From the NCBI GenBank assembly GCA_010093705.1, contig MU006109.1, positions 307,012 to 371,011 on the forward strand: a stretch of 64,000 nt of DNA. The letters are read 5' to 3'. Position 1 is the stretch's first letter. The number at the start of each line of letters is the position of its first letter. A program made the position numbers and the translations under genes. This document shows, one piece after another, positions 32,515 to 43,501 of the stretch. The notes beneath the pieces are model-generated. The model had not been told where the DNA came from, did not search any database, and saw nothing but the letters and a program-made list of their open reading frames with translations. The stretch comes from Patellaria atrata CBS 101060. Taxonomy: Eukaryota > Ascomycota > Dothideomycetes > Patellariales > Patellariaceae.

Positions 32515-33933
32515 TTAAACCCTCTGAAACCCCTCCTCGACGCCCAACCCCATTTCATCACTAACATCCTCCCCTTCCACCATTTCCACGTCATCGCCTA
32601 AGATAACATGTTCGCCCTTCCCCTCGGACTCCTGGTACCAGGGCGCCCCAATCGTCCACTCGACTAAGAGTTCCTTAGTACCCTCAGACATACCATAATA
32701 CCCCGGATTATTCTTCGGCTCGAACATCGTCATATGTGCCGTCGTCTCCGCCGTCGCCTTATCGTTGACACACGCGATCCACCTCTCCCTATTCTCCTTA
32801 TCACGGGGTAGTGTACAAAACGTGCGCGCGGCCGCCGCCTGTTGGCTGCTCTGCGCGACGTTCTGGCTTTTGACCGCAGCAAGCCCGAGCTTGGTGTACA
32901 TGTCTGCGAAGAGGAAGTTGTATTCCTTCGACAACGCCGTTATCGTTTTCACCCTTTTTTCCATTTCCGCGCCGCGGGCGAGGCAGCCGACGAATTCTAG
33001 GTGCGAGCCTACCCAGTTCCAGCCTTCGGAAATGGCTTCGCGCTTCACGTAGGCCGCTGCGCCACCTGCTGCTACGGCTCCCGCGGCGCCAGCGAACATG
33101 GCGTATTTGCCCCATCGCTGCCATAGTGGTGCGGCGGCTGCGTCTGCCGCGGCTGTACTACTGGTAGGAGCATTTCCGGCCGGTGGTAGCATGTGCGATG
33201 CGTCAACGGGTGGAGAAGACGGTGCGGGTGACTTTGCACCCCATAACGAGGAGAGATTCGTATAAGCGTTATACGCCGCCGTAGCTGTGTTCCAGTGCTC
33301 CGATGCACCGTGAGCGACGACAGAGGGTGATATGCCGAGGTATGGTGTGTCAAATGCGATGAGGGCATGGATAGTGGGAAACATGAATGAGGAGCGGGGA
33401 GGGGTTGAGGGGCGAGAAGTACCAGAAAGTGATGGTGACGGAGGAACAGGTTGATCGGAAGTGATTGAGATGATTGTTTCGGCGGCGACGATACCGCTGA
33501 GGTTTAGTTAGCTGAGGGTATGGGATAGTGATGAAAATTGGGAAGAGCATCCTCACCCCATGGAATGCCCAATCAACACGACCCGTACGCTAGGATCGAT
33601 GGTGGGAGACGGTGTGCCGTTCGCAACTTCGAGGTCTATGACTTTATTCTGTAACCTATATCCAATCCCCTTCTCGTCAGCAACCAACCTTGACATTTAC
33701 CCCCCAAAACCCAAACTGAGACCATTATATAAGCTGACTCACCATTCCTTAAACCGTCCAACACAATCTGTCAAATCACCCCTAGTCTCATACTTCGGAT
33801 AAGTAATCGCCTCGACGTTGACCTTCGGTAGCGCATGACTGAGGATAGCCTTGAGATGGGACGGAAACATGCCAAAGGTGTCATCGCCGCCTTTGAAGCC
33901 GTGGATGAAGCAGAGCAACAGTGTCTTCTTCAT
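32515..33933 (-). CDS. Alpha/beta-hydrolase (conserved fungal serine hydrolase, lipase-like)
   Basis: Three exons (33743-33933, 33557-33655, 32515-33496; introns 87 and 60 bp, donors GTGAGT and GTGAGG) give 423 residues. The N-terminus carries the oxyanion region LLLCFIHGFKGGDDTFGMFP and ITYPKYETRGDL. The nucleophile elbow VVLIGHSMG/GIVAAE is split by intron 2, with the splice in the second Gly codon. A Pro/Ser-rich linker follows, then HALIAFDTPYLGISPSVVAH, an Ala/Gly-rich hydrophobic segment (YAMFAGAAGAVAAGGAAAYV) that could be a membrane helix, and a charged tail. The family is conserved across Pezizomycotina and resembles DUF676/PGAP1-type hydrolases; the substrate is unknown. Confidence 0.8.
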
Positions 33934-34487
33934 CGTGCTGGATAGTATCCCGAGCTACGTGGAGGCATACCTTACTGCGGTTGTAAGGGAAAGAGGGATA
34001 GGCTGGGCCGAGCTGAGGTTCAGAGTGAGGTGAAGTTTTAGGAATGACGCACCAGTGTGAGCACGGCCCTCGATCTTATCGTCTCGTTTTGTCTCGACCC
34101 GGAACTATTTGGCACAGTATTGCGAGTATATCCATCGTTTCACGAAAGCATCTTGCGAGGAGAAACAATATTTGAAATCATATTTGTTTGAATTGATTTT
34201 ACCTTCTGCATGTTTTACAAAGTAAAATGCGGTTTCCCGGCTTCCCCCGTATCAGCTACCAAATGTACATGTCTGCCCTTGTTTCGAGCATAGTAAGTCT
34301 CCCACATCGTTTCCTTACTTGCCCTACTTACTAGTTTTTAAGTATCTCCTAAGATCATTAAACCCAAAGTCCAGCTAGGTGAGTTGGAGTATCCGTCAAG
34401 ATGACAAGTGAGGGTATAAGAATGCAATGCTCCGCTAAAATAACTCCGCCGCCCAAAAATAGAATAAAGGAAACGGAATGAATAAGA
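33934..34487. other. Intergenic
   Basis: About 550 bp, AT-rich, no gene recognised. It separates two minus-strand genes. Confidence 0.45.
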
Positions 34488-35261
34488 TTATAATGCAGCA
34501 AATGCACCTAATACGAAGAGCAAACTGCTACATATTAGGGTCAGCCGCGCTGATTCGAGAGAACTAGAGCCCGATATGTCGAAAGGGCTGCCGCCTCCGC
34601 TTGAACCATCAGTGTTTCCGTTGCTTAAGCCTGTCTGTGTAGGTCTGGCAGGCGCCTCGGTAAATCCTGCAGGGGTAGATGCATCGACTACGATTCCGCC
34701 CTGAGTTTGAGTTCTCTCTGGAGAACTTGTTGTTTCTGCTTCTGATGATACTGGTTCTGATGATGATGATGATGATGGTGCTTGCGAAGATGCGGGTACT
34801 TCGGATGCTGGTGTTGTACTCGAGTCAGCACCGCCCGTAGGTGTTCTGGTATCTATAATGATTTCGCTTGTCGATAGTGGTTCCATAGGAATTCTAATCG
34901 TCGTCGTCGGTTGTCGCGTTGACGATTGAGCGCGACTCTGTGTCTCAACTCTTACATTTGGACACAACTTCTGGATGCCGGCGCCTAATAGGAAGAACCC
35001 CAGTAATGAGGAATGTGGTACGTTCGCATTTCCGCAATTCCTTTGGACATCTTCCCGGATCGAGATCAAGCCCGCCACACACTGAGTTGAGCATTCGGAT
35101 CCAGGTCCGAAATCAGATGATCCACAACCGGCAATTTGCTCATTGTACACCTCATCACAGTCTGCGGGTAGGTCATCCAGACGTGGTACGAAATCATTTA
35201 GTTTAACGGCGGATATGAAAGTGGCGTATAGAGGGAGTAGAGCAAAATGAGTGGACCGCAT
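34488..35261 (-). CDS. GPI-anchored, Ser/Thr-rich cell-surface protein
   Basis: Single exon, 257 residues. An N-terminal signal peptide (MRSTHFALLPLYATFISAVK) leads into a Cys-containing region with six to seven Cys (ADCDEVYNEQIAGCGSSDFG, ECSTQCVAGL, NCGNANVP, KLCPNV). This is followed by a Ser/Thr/Pro-rich stalk including a run of Ser residues, then a GPI-attachment signal: small residues GSSSLESARLT and a hydrophobic tail LICSSLLFVLGAFAAL. The layout is typical of fungal wall or plasma-membrane surface proteins; homologues are common in ascomycetes but have no assigned activity. Confidence 0.75.
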   Translation of the reverse strand: MRSTHFALLPLYATFISAVKLNDFVPRLDDLPADCDEVYNEQIAGCGSSDFGPGSECSTQCVAGLISIREDVQRNCGNANVPHSSLLGFFLLGAGIQKLCPNVRVETQSRAQSSTRQPTTTIRIPMEPLSTSEIIIDTRTPTGGADSSTTPASEVPASSQAPSSSSSSEPVSSEAETTSSPERTQTQGGIVVDASTPAGFTEAPARPTQTGLSNGNTDGSSGGGSPFDISGSSSLESARLTLICSSLLFVLGAFAAL

Positions 35262-36399
35262 CGTATCTTAAGTCGTAACGGGATTGATTCGAAGTGGTGA
35301 TTCAGTGAAGTAGGAAGCGCCGTAATTAACCAGATATTCTAGAGGGCGCTTGTTCGGCTTTTACTTTTGAAACGATAGGAGTGTGATTGTAATGAGTGGT
35401 ATAGATATTTCCCAGCTATTCGAACTCTCGGGAAAAAGAGAGTGTGTAACCAAACCAACAACTAAGCAATCTATGCAATGACTGTGGTGATGCAGCGTCC
35501 AGCTGTCCAGTGGTTGCGGCACAGGTAACCAGGTATCGATCAAGTACCGGAGTAGGTTCAACGGAGAGAGAGCGAGGACAGCTCAAATGATGACAAAAAA
35601 AGAAAGGATGTTGGAGAGCCGTACTGGGGCACGCATTAACAAACCGGCGCCTGGCCTCTCAAGCAATATTGGATGGAGTTGATGAAGAAGAAGTGTTTAT
35701 GAAAGAAAAGAGAAGAGAAAAGAGAGCACACGAGAGGGGCGGATGTTTAGAGAAACTGGCATCAGGCATGAAAGGAATCCGTAAGCATTTGGGTGGGAGA
35801 GGACATGATCAACCATTTCGCGCCGGGTTTACGGCTACGGCAACTCACCATAAACGGGTCACAGAAAGGATTTTCGATCAGGAACGGGCAAGTGTGATGC
35901 TTCTCATGTAAATCCCAGCGGAATTCAGAAACACTTGCGGAGGAAAGGTGATCAACCTCAAACACGTCGTAAGGAGGGTGAGGTGACGTTTGGCATGGCG
36001 AGAGATGATCTCTGATCAACGATTGGCGGGCAGATCAGGGGCATAAGGTAGTCTGAAACGGCCCCTGGCTCCTCCTTACGCAGGAACGGTAAGGAACATT
36101 TTAGCCACAAGCGGCTGTTTATTGTAACATCAATCGAGAGTATTCGAGACTCAGCCTTCTTTTTAACATTGCGATATTCACCTGTGAGGTCATATTGTTG
36201 AGCACTTGAGGTAGATATAAGATTGATGGACGTGTTTGTGGGGTGCAACGGAATTTCAATCTAGGAAGGTAAGAGTAACTCTCATCGCACGTCGTGATAT
36301 TAGGCACCCTGATGGGCGGCCCGATACATACAAAGCTTCCAAATGCCCACACTTGTATCATCTCCGCCATTTGCCACGATTATGATCGTACCTTACGGC
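35262..36399. other. Intergenic
   Basis: About 1.1 kb. Short frames at 35669-35911 (plus) and 35958-36370 (minus) show no family features. Confidence 0.45.
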
Positions 36400-37698
36400 T
36401 CAATCCATCGTTAACACCGCACGGAATCTGGGCTTTCCTGCCTTCAAATGGTCGACCGCATCGTTGGCCTTATCGAGGGGAAATTTCTCAATCATACACT
36501 TAACACCGTGGTTCTGAGCAAAACTGATAGTTTCCTCGCTGTCGAGAGCATGACCGGAGGGCCAACCGCAGAGGGAAATCGCCTTGAGGACCATTGGAAT
36601 TGTATTGATCTTGACCTCTCCAGCAACTAGACGCGAATGTTAGCATGACTGTAAAAGATCCCAGCACCAGCTCTGCACGCTCGATCTCTAGCTGGACTAG
36701 AGTCGGCCTGCAAAAATGAAAACATAGCAATTGAAGTTGCCAACTACGTAGGGCTCGATTATACAGACAAAGGACGCGAAAGTCCTGGACGAAAACCTAC
36801 CAGAAAGAAGTAGGACCTTCCCCTTGGGAGCGCAGGCCTTGATGAGGGAATCGAAGACTTCGGGGTTTGGTGCTGTTACCACCACCATTGCAGCTCCTCC
36901 GAGTTTCTGGATTTCCTCTGCTACATCCTCCTTGCTGCTATCGACGTAAGCACTAGCACCAAGCTGTATAGAAAGATTCTTCTTCGATTCACTGCTCGAG
37001 ATGGCTACAACACGATAGCCCATTTTCTTCGCGTACTGGATAGCCAAGTGCCCAAGACCACCGATCCCTTGGACCGCTACGAGACTGGCCGGAGTGATAC
37101 CCAATTGCCGCATACCGTTAAAAACGGTGACACCGGCGCAGAGGAGAGGAGCAGCCTCTGCTAAGTCAACGCCATCTGGAATGCGAACGGCAGCTTCCGA
37201 ACGAAGGGTAGTGTATTCAGCATCTGTAAGTTTGTTAGTTTTCTGTTGCTCTTATTCGTTAAGATTTTCATACATCCACCGCTACGTGTGACACCGTTGA
37301 TTGCCTGCTTCGAGCAACACTGGAAGACGCCTCGACTACATGATTTGCAAGTTCCGTCATGTCCACCATGCCATCCCCCGCCAACAATATCTCCGATCTT
37401 CCATTTTGTCTCGCCATCTCCAAGTTTAACGACACGTCCAATGACCTCATGGCCTGGAATGAGGGGCAAGCCGACTCTGTGGATTGTTAAAAGAGAACAA
37501 ACATGCCATCAACATCAGAACTTACGGCATATGGCCTGCGATAATACTAGCATCGGTAGCACAAACTCCGCACGCATGGACTTTGATGAGGACCTCACCG
37601 GAAGCAGGTTTAGGAACATCCATCTCCTTGATCACGAGAGGACTGTTGAACTTCTCGATGACTGCAGCCTTACACTTCTTCGGAATTGATTCTGCCAT
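36400..37698 (-). CDS. Zinc-dependent alcohol dehydrogenase (MDR)
   Basis: Four exons (37526-37698, 37274-37476, 36801-37223, 36400-36626) give 341 residues. Introns are 49, 50 and 174 bp; the last is unusually long for this window but has GTAGGT, a TGCTAAC branch and GTCTAG. Catalytic zinc ligands: C43 in HACGVCATD, H67-E68 in PGHEVIGRV and the later C of LLCAGVTVF. The structural-zinc loop reads GGHDGTCKSCSRGVFQCC, with Asp98 where many ADHs have the first Cys. The Rossmann motif is GIGGLGHLAIQYAKKMGY. It oxidises or reduces alcohols and aldehydes with NAD(P)(H); the closest overall layout is the fungal ADH/propanol-preferring group. The start is the ATG at 37698 (MAESIPKKCKAAV); an upstream ATG in frame is less family-like. 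Confidence 0.87.
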
Positions 37699-39326
37699 GA
37701 TGGTATGAAAGTGTTGGTTAGAGAGGTTCGCGGAGTACCAAATTGGATGATGGAAAGGAAGAAGAAATTCCGGGAGAAGCTGTGGTTTCAAAAGGCTCTT
37801 TAGGGCTTGAGGTGGCTCTATTGTGACTTCCTTTTACGGTTCTAAATTATCTCAGAACACTCAAACGCTTAGGTTGTGCAACACGCGCATCGAGGGTCTT
37901 TTCCCCGTCAAATCCTATGATCTACTAATCTCCGATCAGATATGATAATGCTACTGTCCTGAAGAGGGCATTCCTGTACAAATTCGTCGAACGTCTATCA
38001 TTAAAACTGAAAATTGGGCTTCAAACGCGTCAAATGGCCTCAGAACGTGACTTTTATTCACAGATATGGCGAAGATGTAACAGGCAGTAGACTTCTATTC
38101 CAGATGCGGTAAAGAGTGAGCATATGTCTTATATAAAGTCCTAGTTAGGACACTTTATATATCCACAGATTTGTTGAAGTACGCAAGCGCATGTGATACC
38201 GCTGGTGTCACAATAAGAAGATTCTCCGGCTTAGATACCAACGAACGTCTACCTTATAGACATGAAATTGTGGTCTTGTTCACGAGGCTTTATCTACATT
38301 CACACGTTTGCAAACTTATGCTGATCCCCCTTAAATGGTGACCTCCCGTCTGTACTCCTTTCGAGCTCGATGTTGAAGGGAGCACATGCGATGACGCAAA
38401 AGGCCTAAACTGGAAATTCCCGTGATCCAAAATTCGTCGAACGTCTTACATACTGAGCATGGACCAAGGGAACCGTCTGAACACGTCTAAACTTAATTTG
38501 AAATGAGGCGTTTATCAGAGTTACAAAGAGAATCCAGAACATGCGAGTACATTTTTGAATCTCGTCTAATATTGTGGAAAAGAAATCAGGTGTCTAGGTT
38601 CCGGCCATTAGCGCACGGATTGTATTTACACGTTTATCTAAAGAGCCGTCGCGTCAGGTAACGCGACTTCGGTCACATCTCAAGTAAGGTTCTTCCTCGT
38701 TTCTTCGAGTCGGGACGGAGCCTCAAAAACTGAACTTCAGTCAAAAATCATATCGCACACCAATCTTCGACATTTTCCCTCGCGATCTTAAATATCTATC
38801 TTAAATTCCTCTTCTTACCAGCCGTTCGTCAAATAACCATAAGATTTCTTGAGTTTTTTGAAGTTGTCGAGACACCTTTCGGATCTGCGGGACTTGGAAG
38901 GGTTGTGTTTGGATTGTTTGCAACCGCCTCATGAAGAGATATCGCAACATTTTTTCTTTAAAAACTCAAGATTTTTTTTGGTCCTTTGTTCAGCAGCTTG
39001 TGGATAGATAATTGACTCTATTATCTGAGATCGCCACAAAAAAATCTCGCCGATCCATGTGCAATAAACTTTTTGGGTATGAAGTTGACTTTCTCTTTCG
39101 CAGACGTCTGCATTGACGCACGGGTCATTCACAAATCTTGGCATGGGGTATTTTAACATGTGATGGAGCAGATGGCCTGAATAGGAGATCCTTTCATGAG
39201 CTCGTTGAAAGTCTGTCGAGGTTAACTTAGGAGGATAGGCTACGTTAATCAGTAACATTATTGTATTTTCTCTCTATTTACACGCATCCATTCCTTGATT
39301 CAATACAAGCATTAGCCACCCATCAC
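37699..39326. other. Gene-poor stretch with satellite copies
   Basis: About 1.6 kb containing three copies of the satellite core (listed separately). The minus-strand frame at 38929-39258 (109 codons, MLLINVAYPPKLTSTDFQRA) has no recognised family. Confidence 0.45.
37980..38560 (+). repeat. Satellite-family copies (field 3)
   Basis: Cores TCGAACGTCT (37987), ACGAACGTCT (38242) and TCGAACGTCT (38437). The first and third are preceded by the same AAATTCGT and followed by comparable A-rich sequence; the outer two are 450 bp apart, three times the 150-bp period of field 1. Orientation is the same as field 1. The first copy also retains the downstream CAGAACGTGACTTTTATTC block seen in field 1. 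Confidence 0.55.
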
Positions 39327-40670
39327 TCATCGTCGTCCCGTATACTTCAGCGAGTAGACACCCCTCTCAATCGAGTTGAGAAGGATATACCCACTCCTGA
39401 AGTACGGGTATACGCTCCAGCTCCCAAAGAACTCGACAACACCACCCTCCGCATCATCCTCGGGATGGACATCGAAGAAGCCAACCTCAGTGACCTTCGA
39501 GCCATCCGGGAAGCGTGGGATGCTACGGACATCCTTGATACGCAGACCAGAACCATAGTTAGATTGGTATGAGAGGCCGTTGATGACGTACTGGTTGTGA
39601 TCGATCGATTTGACGGGGCTCTGGAATGTGCCAGAGTGTTTGGGCGCCGCGAGATTCTTGATGTCGAAGATGTAGGTTGTCGTGTGGCCATTGGCAGCAG
39701 TGCCGTTGCCACGGAGCTCGTCGAGCTCATCATCAAGAAGCAGAAAATCGTGGGAGTCCGAGACAAGCCAACCTTGGTGCGTGTACGAAGCGCCCACATA
39801 CGGTGTGCGAGAGATTTGCTTCGGCGCAGCCTTGTTAGTCACGTCAACGATGGTGAGGGTGTCTTCATTGTAGTTGAAGCAGATCTCCTTTCCGCGGTAC
39901 TTGAAGTCGGGCCCACGGTAGATTACACATTGAGCATCGTGGACGTAGCCGTCTTCGCTGGCACAACCGGGAGAGGTAGGCCTTGCTGGATTGCGGACGT
40001 CGACCATGAAGAGACCTCCGGCACATGGTAGGGTTTCGGAGGTGCCGACGGCGTAGATCATGTTAGTCGCTTCGTTGGCGACAATGTTGTGGGAGGAGCC
40101 GAAACCTTGGAACCATGCGGTGAGGTCGGTTTCGATGGAAAAGGTTTTAGGCTGAAATGAGCGACGGGGATTCGGGCGGACGGCTAGTAGCTTGCGCATG
40201 TCGAAAATCTGAAGGCCATGGCCCGCCGCTTCGGATCCGACGTATAGGTATCCGTTGATGACTTTAACGTCGCGCCAGATTGATGGTTCGGTCTGCGTAG
40301 GAAGACGACCGATGTAGGTGAGCGATCCGTCACTGTTAACTTCGACGAAAGCAGTTCCGTCAGTCTGTCCTACAGCGCCGAACTCACGGCCTCTGTACGC
40401 CCAGCCCCAGATATCGTTGCCTTCTCTAGTCGTGCTGCCCATCTGCTCGTGGGTAAGGAAGGAGTATAAGTCGACATTGCCACAAGAGTATTCTCCTGCC
40501 TTGCCATTCCTGCAAGGGACCTTATTCTTGCTCCTATACTTACCCCTCGCGAACACGCCGGCGGCACGCTCGGATTGTCGAAGGGCAGTCTTCATCTGCA
40601 TGAGAACTCCCATCTCGCCGGCGAAAGCGGTTCCAGCTAAGCCCAAAAGGGCAATTAGGGCAGTCTTCAT
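39327..40670 (-). CDS. Secreted LVIVD-repeat (choice-of-anchor B type) protein
   Basis: Single exon, 447 residues from the ATG at 40670; that ATG heads a good signal peptide (MKTALIALLGLAGTAFA), whereas an in-frame ATG nine codons upstream does not. The body is a beta-propeller of LVIVD-like blades: IWGWAYRGREFGAVGQTDGT then AFVEV, YLYVGSEAAGHGLQIFDMRK, NMIYAVGTSETLPCAGGLFM then VDVRNPARP, FNYNEDTLTIVDVTNKAAPK, TTYIFDIKNLAAPKHSG, SGLRIKDVRS. Conserved DAQCVIYRGPD and SYTHQGWLVSD segments match the choice-of-anchor B family. Secreted; molecular function unknown. The antisense frames over this gene are coding shadows. Confidence 0.82.
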   Translation of the reverse strand: MKTALIALLGLAGTAFAGEMGVLMQMKTALRQSERAAGVFARGKYRSKNKVPCRNGKAGEYSCGNVDLYSFLTHEQMGSTTREGNDIWGWAYRGREFGAVGQTDGTAFVEVNSDGSLTYIGRLPTQTEPSIWRDVKVINGYLYVGSEAAGHGLQIFDMRKLLAVRPNPRRSFQPKTFSIETDLTAWFQGFGSSHNIVANEATNMIYAVGTSETLPCAGGLFMVDVRNPARPTSPGCASEDGYVHDAQCVIYRGPDFKYRGKEICFNYNEDTLTIVDVTNKAAPKQISRTPYVGASYTHQGWLVSDSHDFLLLDDELDELRGNGTAANGHTTTYIFDIKNLAAPKHSGTFQSPVKSIDHNQYVINGLSYQSNYGSGLRIKDVRSIPRFPDGSKVTEVGFFDVHPEDDAEGGVVEFFGSWSVYPYFRSGYILLNSIERGVYSLKYTGRR

Positions 40671-42221
40671 CTTGAAAACGATTGTCTGAAAGAACAATTG
40701 GAGCGAAGGACAAAAATGAAAGATGGGTGAAGAAAATTAAATAGAATGGACGTGGCCATCTTTATAGCAATTCTTCTTTGCCCCTCCCTCGGAAAACAAA
40801 CAAGAAATTGTGATAGGTAATGAAATCCGTGCTGTCAGACCTACCTATTTTGCGATAGCCATTTGGCCTCTTGCTTGACTTACCACCACGGTAAAAGAAA
40901 ATGTTGTCTAGTTCTTGAAGATCTCCTGCCCGAATGCGTTTACGGGGTCATACCCAAGAGATTACCCATGCTGTCATCTACTTGGCTGTACACGGATCAT
41001 GGTCTTTGGGGACTAGGGAGGTGAGCATCTCGTGGACAACAGGAGGGGTATTCGGGATACCATGAATGCCGCGGATGAGAATGATATAGTAGGATATGAT
41101 ATGGATGCTGTGCCGACCAGTTGTAAAGACATACACAGCCCAAGTGCCTGGAAACAGTTTTGCCTAGTCTGGCCGCCAAGCAGCCAAGGGAAATATAATA
41201 TCGGAGGACAAGGGTCTCCTCCTTGAGAAGGAGGCGAATTGCACAACAGAAGGTTGTCATCCCTCGAACCACCTTCCTGATATACCGTAGTTATCTTTTT
41301 AAAAAGCATTTTGCCCCCTTTCGTATCTCCTGTACTTCGGGAATCAGCTTTACTTGGAACGGAAAGTGAACCAATGCAATCACGAGCCTTCCGGTTCACC
41401 TCGGGGAGCCAGCCGGGGGTCCACCGATGAAGTTTTGACCTTGAATCCTTGACATTACCTTTGTAGGTAGAGGTCCGTAAGGATTTTCACGGCGAGAGCT
41501 CGAAAACCAGACATAAAACGGGATTGGTGACCGTCAATCAATAAAACAAAGTCCGTATAAAAGAAGCTTAGCTGTTGATACCTAACTTGAATGTCTTGTC
41601 TGATGAGTGGACAAGATGCATCATGCATAATTTACCTTGGTAGAGCAAGGAGAGTGGGATGTCCGTAGTCCGTTATCTTCAAATGATGAACATCAAGGAA
41701 AACCAACTGGTTACGGCATTCTGTCGCCGAATCACCACAATTTTGACATTGCAGACAAGACAAATGCTATTACCCAAAACCCGAAAGCATGACATTGCGT
41801 GAAGACGGAGTACCGTAGATGGAGACTTGAAAGTGAAAGAGAGAACAGCAAGAAAGATGTTGAATTGACCCGAAACTCTAGAGGCAACCCGAAACTGCCG
41901 AAGGGACTTGAAAGAGTGCGCAGCAGTCATGATCCAAGTATATGACCACTCACTTGATCAATATCAACCTTCATATATGTAAGAGATGCGTTGCGAGACA
42001 TTAGAAAGGCACCGAAGGTAAGAAAAAAGATAATGAAGAAGAGAAAACGCGGTACAGAGCTTATGATCGCGAGAGTTCGCTAAAACTAGCTGAGTCATGA
42101 ACAGCAAAAAGAAAATATCGGCAATTTACATCACCACCTCATATCGTGAATCATCTGGGTTACTGGAAAAGCATCAAAAGGTCTGTTAAAGCATCCAGAT
42201 ATTTAGGCTAGGGCACACAAA
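40671..42221. other. Intergenic between divergent genes
   Basis: About 1.55 kb carrying the promoters of the LVIVD and DUF1275 genes. No recognisable gene; the overlapping frames at 40997-41399 are not family-like. Confidence 0.45.
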
Positions 42222-43080
42222 ATGGTGGCCCGGAGTACAAATATACTTCGTCGCGAGTACTTCTTTCATCCCATAAATCCACAGCATGGAGATATCGCGC
42301 TTTTGATATGTTGTTTCGTGACTGGCATGTTGGATGCGGCAAGTTATGTGAATTTCTCAGCCTTCGTCGGAATGCAAACCGGGTGAGTGATCGCGACTTG
42401 AAAAAACATTCTGGAAGAAATATTGACCTCTATGATTGATGCTAATAGTTGCTTACAGCAACACCATCATCCTAGGGATTAGCGCTGCCTCTCTCCCGGT
42501 GACCCAGAGCATAGCATACGCAACCACGTTAGTTTCAATAGGCTCTTTCCTAACTGGGGCTGGTCTATCAGCCGTATTCGCTCGAAGGTTTTCAAAGCCT
42601 ACTAGAGCCACTATTCTCACCTTGTTTCTTATTCAGACGTTGCTCATCATCCTCGCAGCAACGCTTTGCAGTACGTCTCTGGTTCCGCAGGACCCCAAAG
42701 GTGATGGAAGCACCCTTCACGATATCCGGATCCTCACTCCTATCTCCCCGTTAGCATTTCAGTCTGGAATGCAGATCCAGACGAGCCGTGTCTTAGGTTT
42801 CAACGAACTTCCCACAACTGTTTTAACAAGTTCTTATGCAGACTTGATAGGTGACCCGAACATTTTCAAGCTCAACAATAGGAAACGTGACCGTCGCGTG
42901 GGAGCCTCGATCTTAGTGCTACTTGGGGGAATCTCTAGTGCGTGGCTGCTAAGAGCGGGAATTGGTATTGATGGTGTCCTATGGATCGGTGCTGGTCTCA
43001 AAGGCCTCATCACTGTTGGCGTATTGGTCGTTATGAGGAACGAGCCGAGAGAATCTATTAAACCGTCTGAAAATCCGTGA
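42222..43080 (+). CDS. DUF1275 (YoaK-type) integral membrane protein
   Basis: Two exons (42222-42382, 42459-43080; 76-bp intron GTGAGT...TTACAG with GCTAAT branch) give 260 residues. The first exon supplies the family start: DIALLICCFVTGMLDAASYV then NFSAFVGMQTG/NTIILGIS. Six to seven hydrophobic segments follow (VSIGSFLTGAGLSAVFARR, TLFLIQTLLIILAATL, SILVLLGGISSAWLL, LWIGAGLKGLITVGVLVVM), with the conserved LPTTVLTSSYADL before the penultimate pair. DUF1275 proteins are small membrane proteins of unknown function found in bacteria and fungi. Length is normal. Confidence 0.85.
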
Positions 43081-43501
43081 GGTCCACCTAAAAGGGAGAG
43101 ACTTGACACCATCATACCGAGCGAGCACCGGCGTTTTATTTTTTTTGGGCTGTACTAGCAAACAACTTGCTTAACTGAACTCGCAGTGAAAATTGCTTGC
43201 ATCTCATACTGACCCCCATTGGCGCATGAGATAAAGCTAACCAGATATCTACTTGTATGAACCATTGAAGCAAAGATAACCCGAATTGGCCCTAGTATAT
43301 CCTAATCAGTTATCAGTCTCGTTCTATACCATTCGTCCGTTCATCGAAAGATTGACAGCTCAGTTCTTGGACTTCGCAAAGTTTGATATCTAAGAACAAC
43401 TATAACAGCAAATTCAATCATTTTAAACCAATAATCGTCCACGTGGTCAAGTTGTTCAACCTGACATACTACAATACCAATACAAGACAACTAACCATAT
43501 C
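43081..43501. other. Convergent intergenic spacer
   Basis: About 420 bp between the 3' ends of the DUF1275 and M4 peptidase genes; nothing seen. Confidence 0.45.

Noticed and set aside
38929-39258. 109-codon minus-strand frame as a gene
   Set aside because: No family features and AT-rich, adjacent to satellite copies; left unannotated.
39347-40031. Long frames on both strands inside the LVIVD gene
   Set aside because: Shadows of a GC-rich coding sequence; the minus-strand gene frame is continuous with a signal peptide and family motifs.
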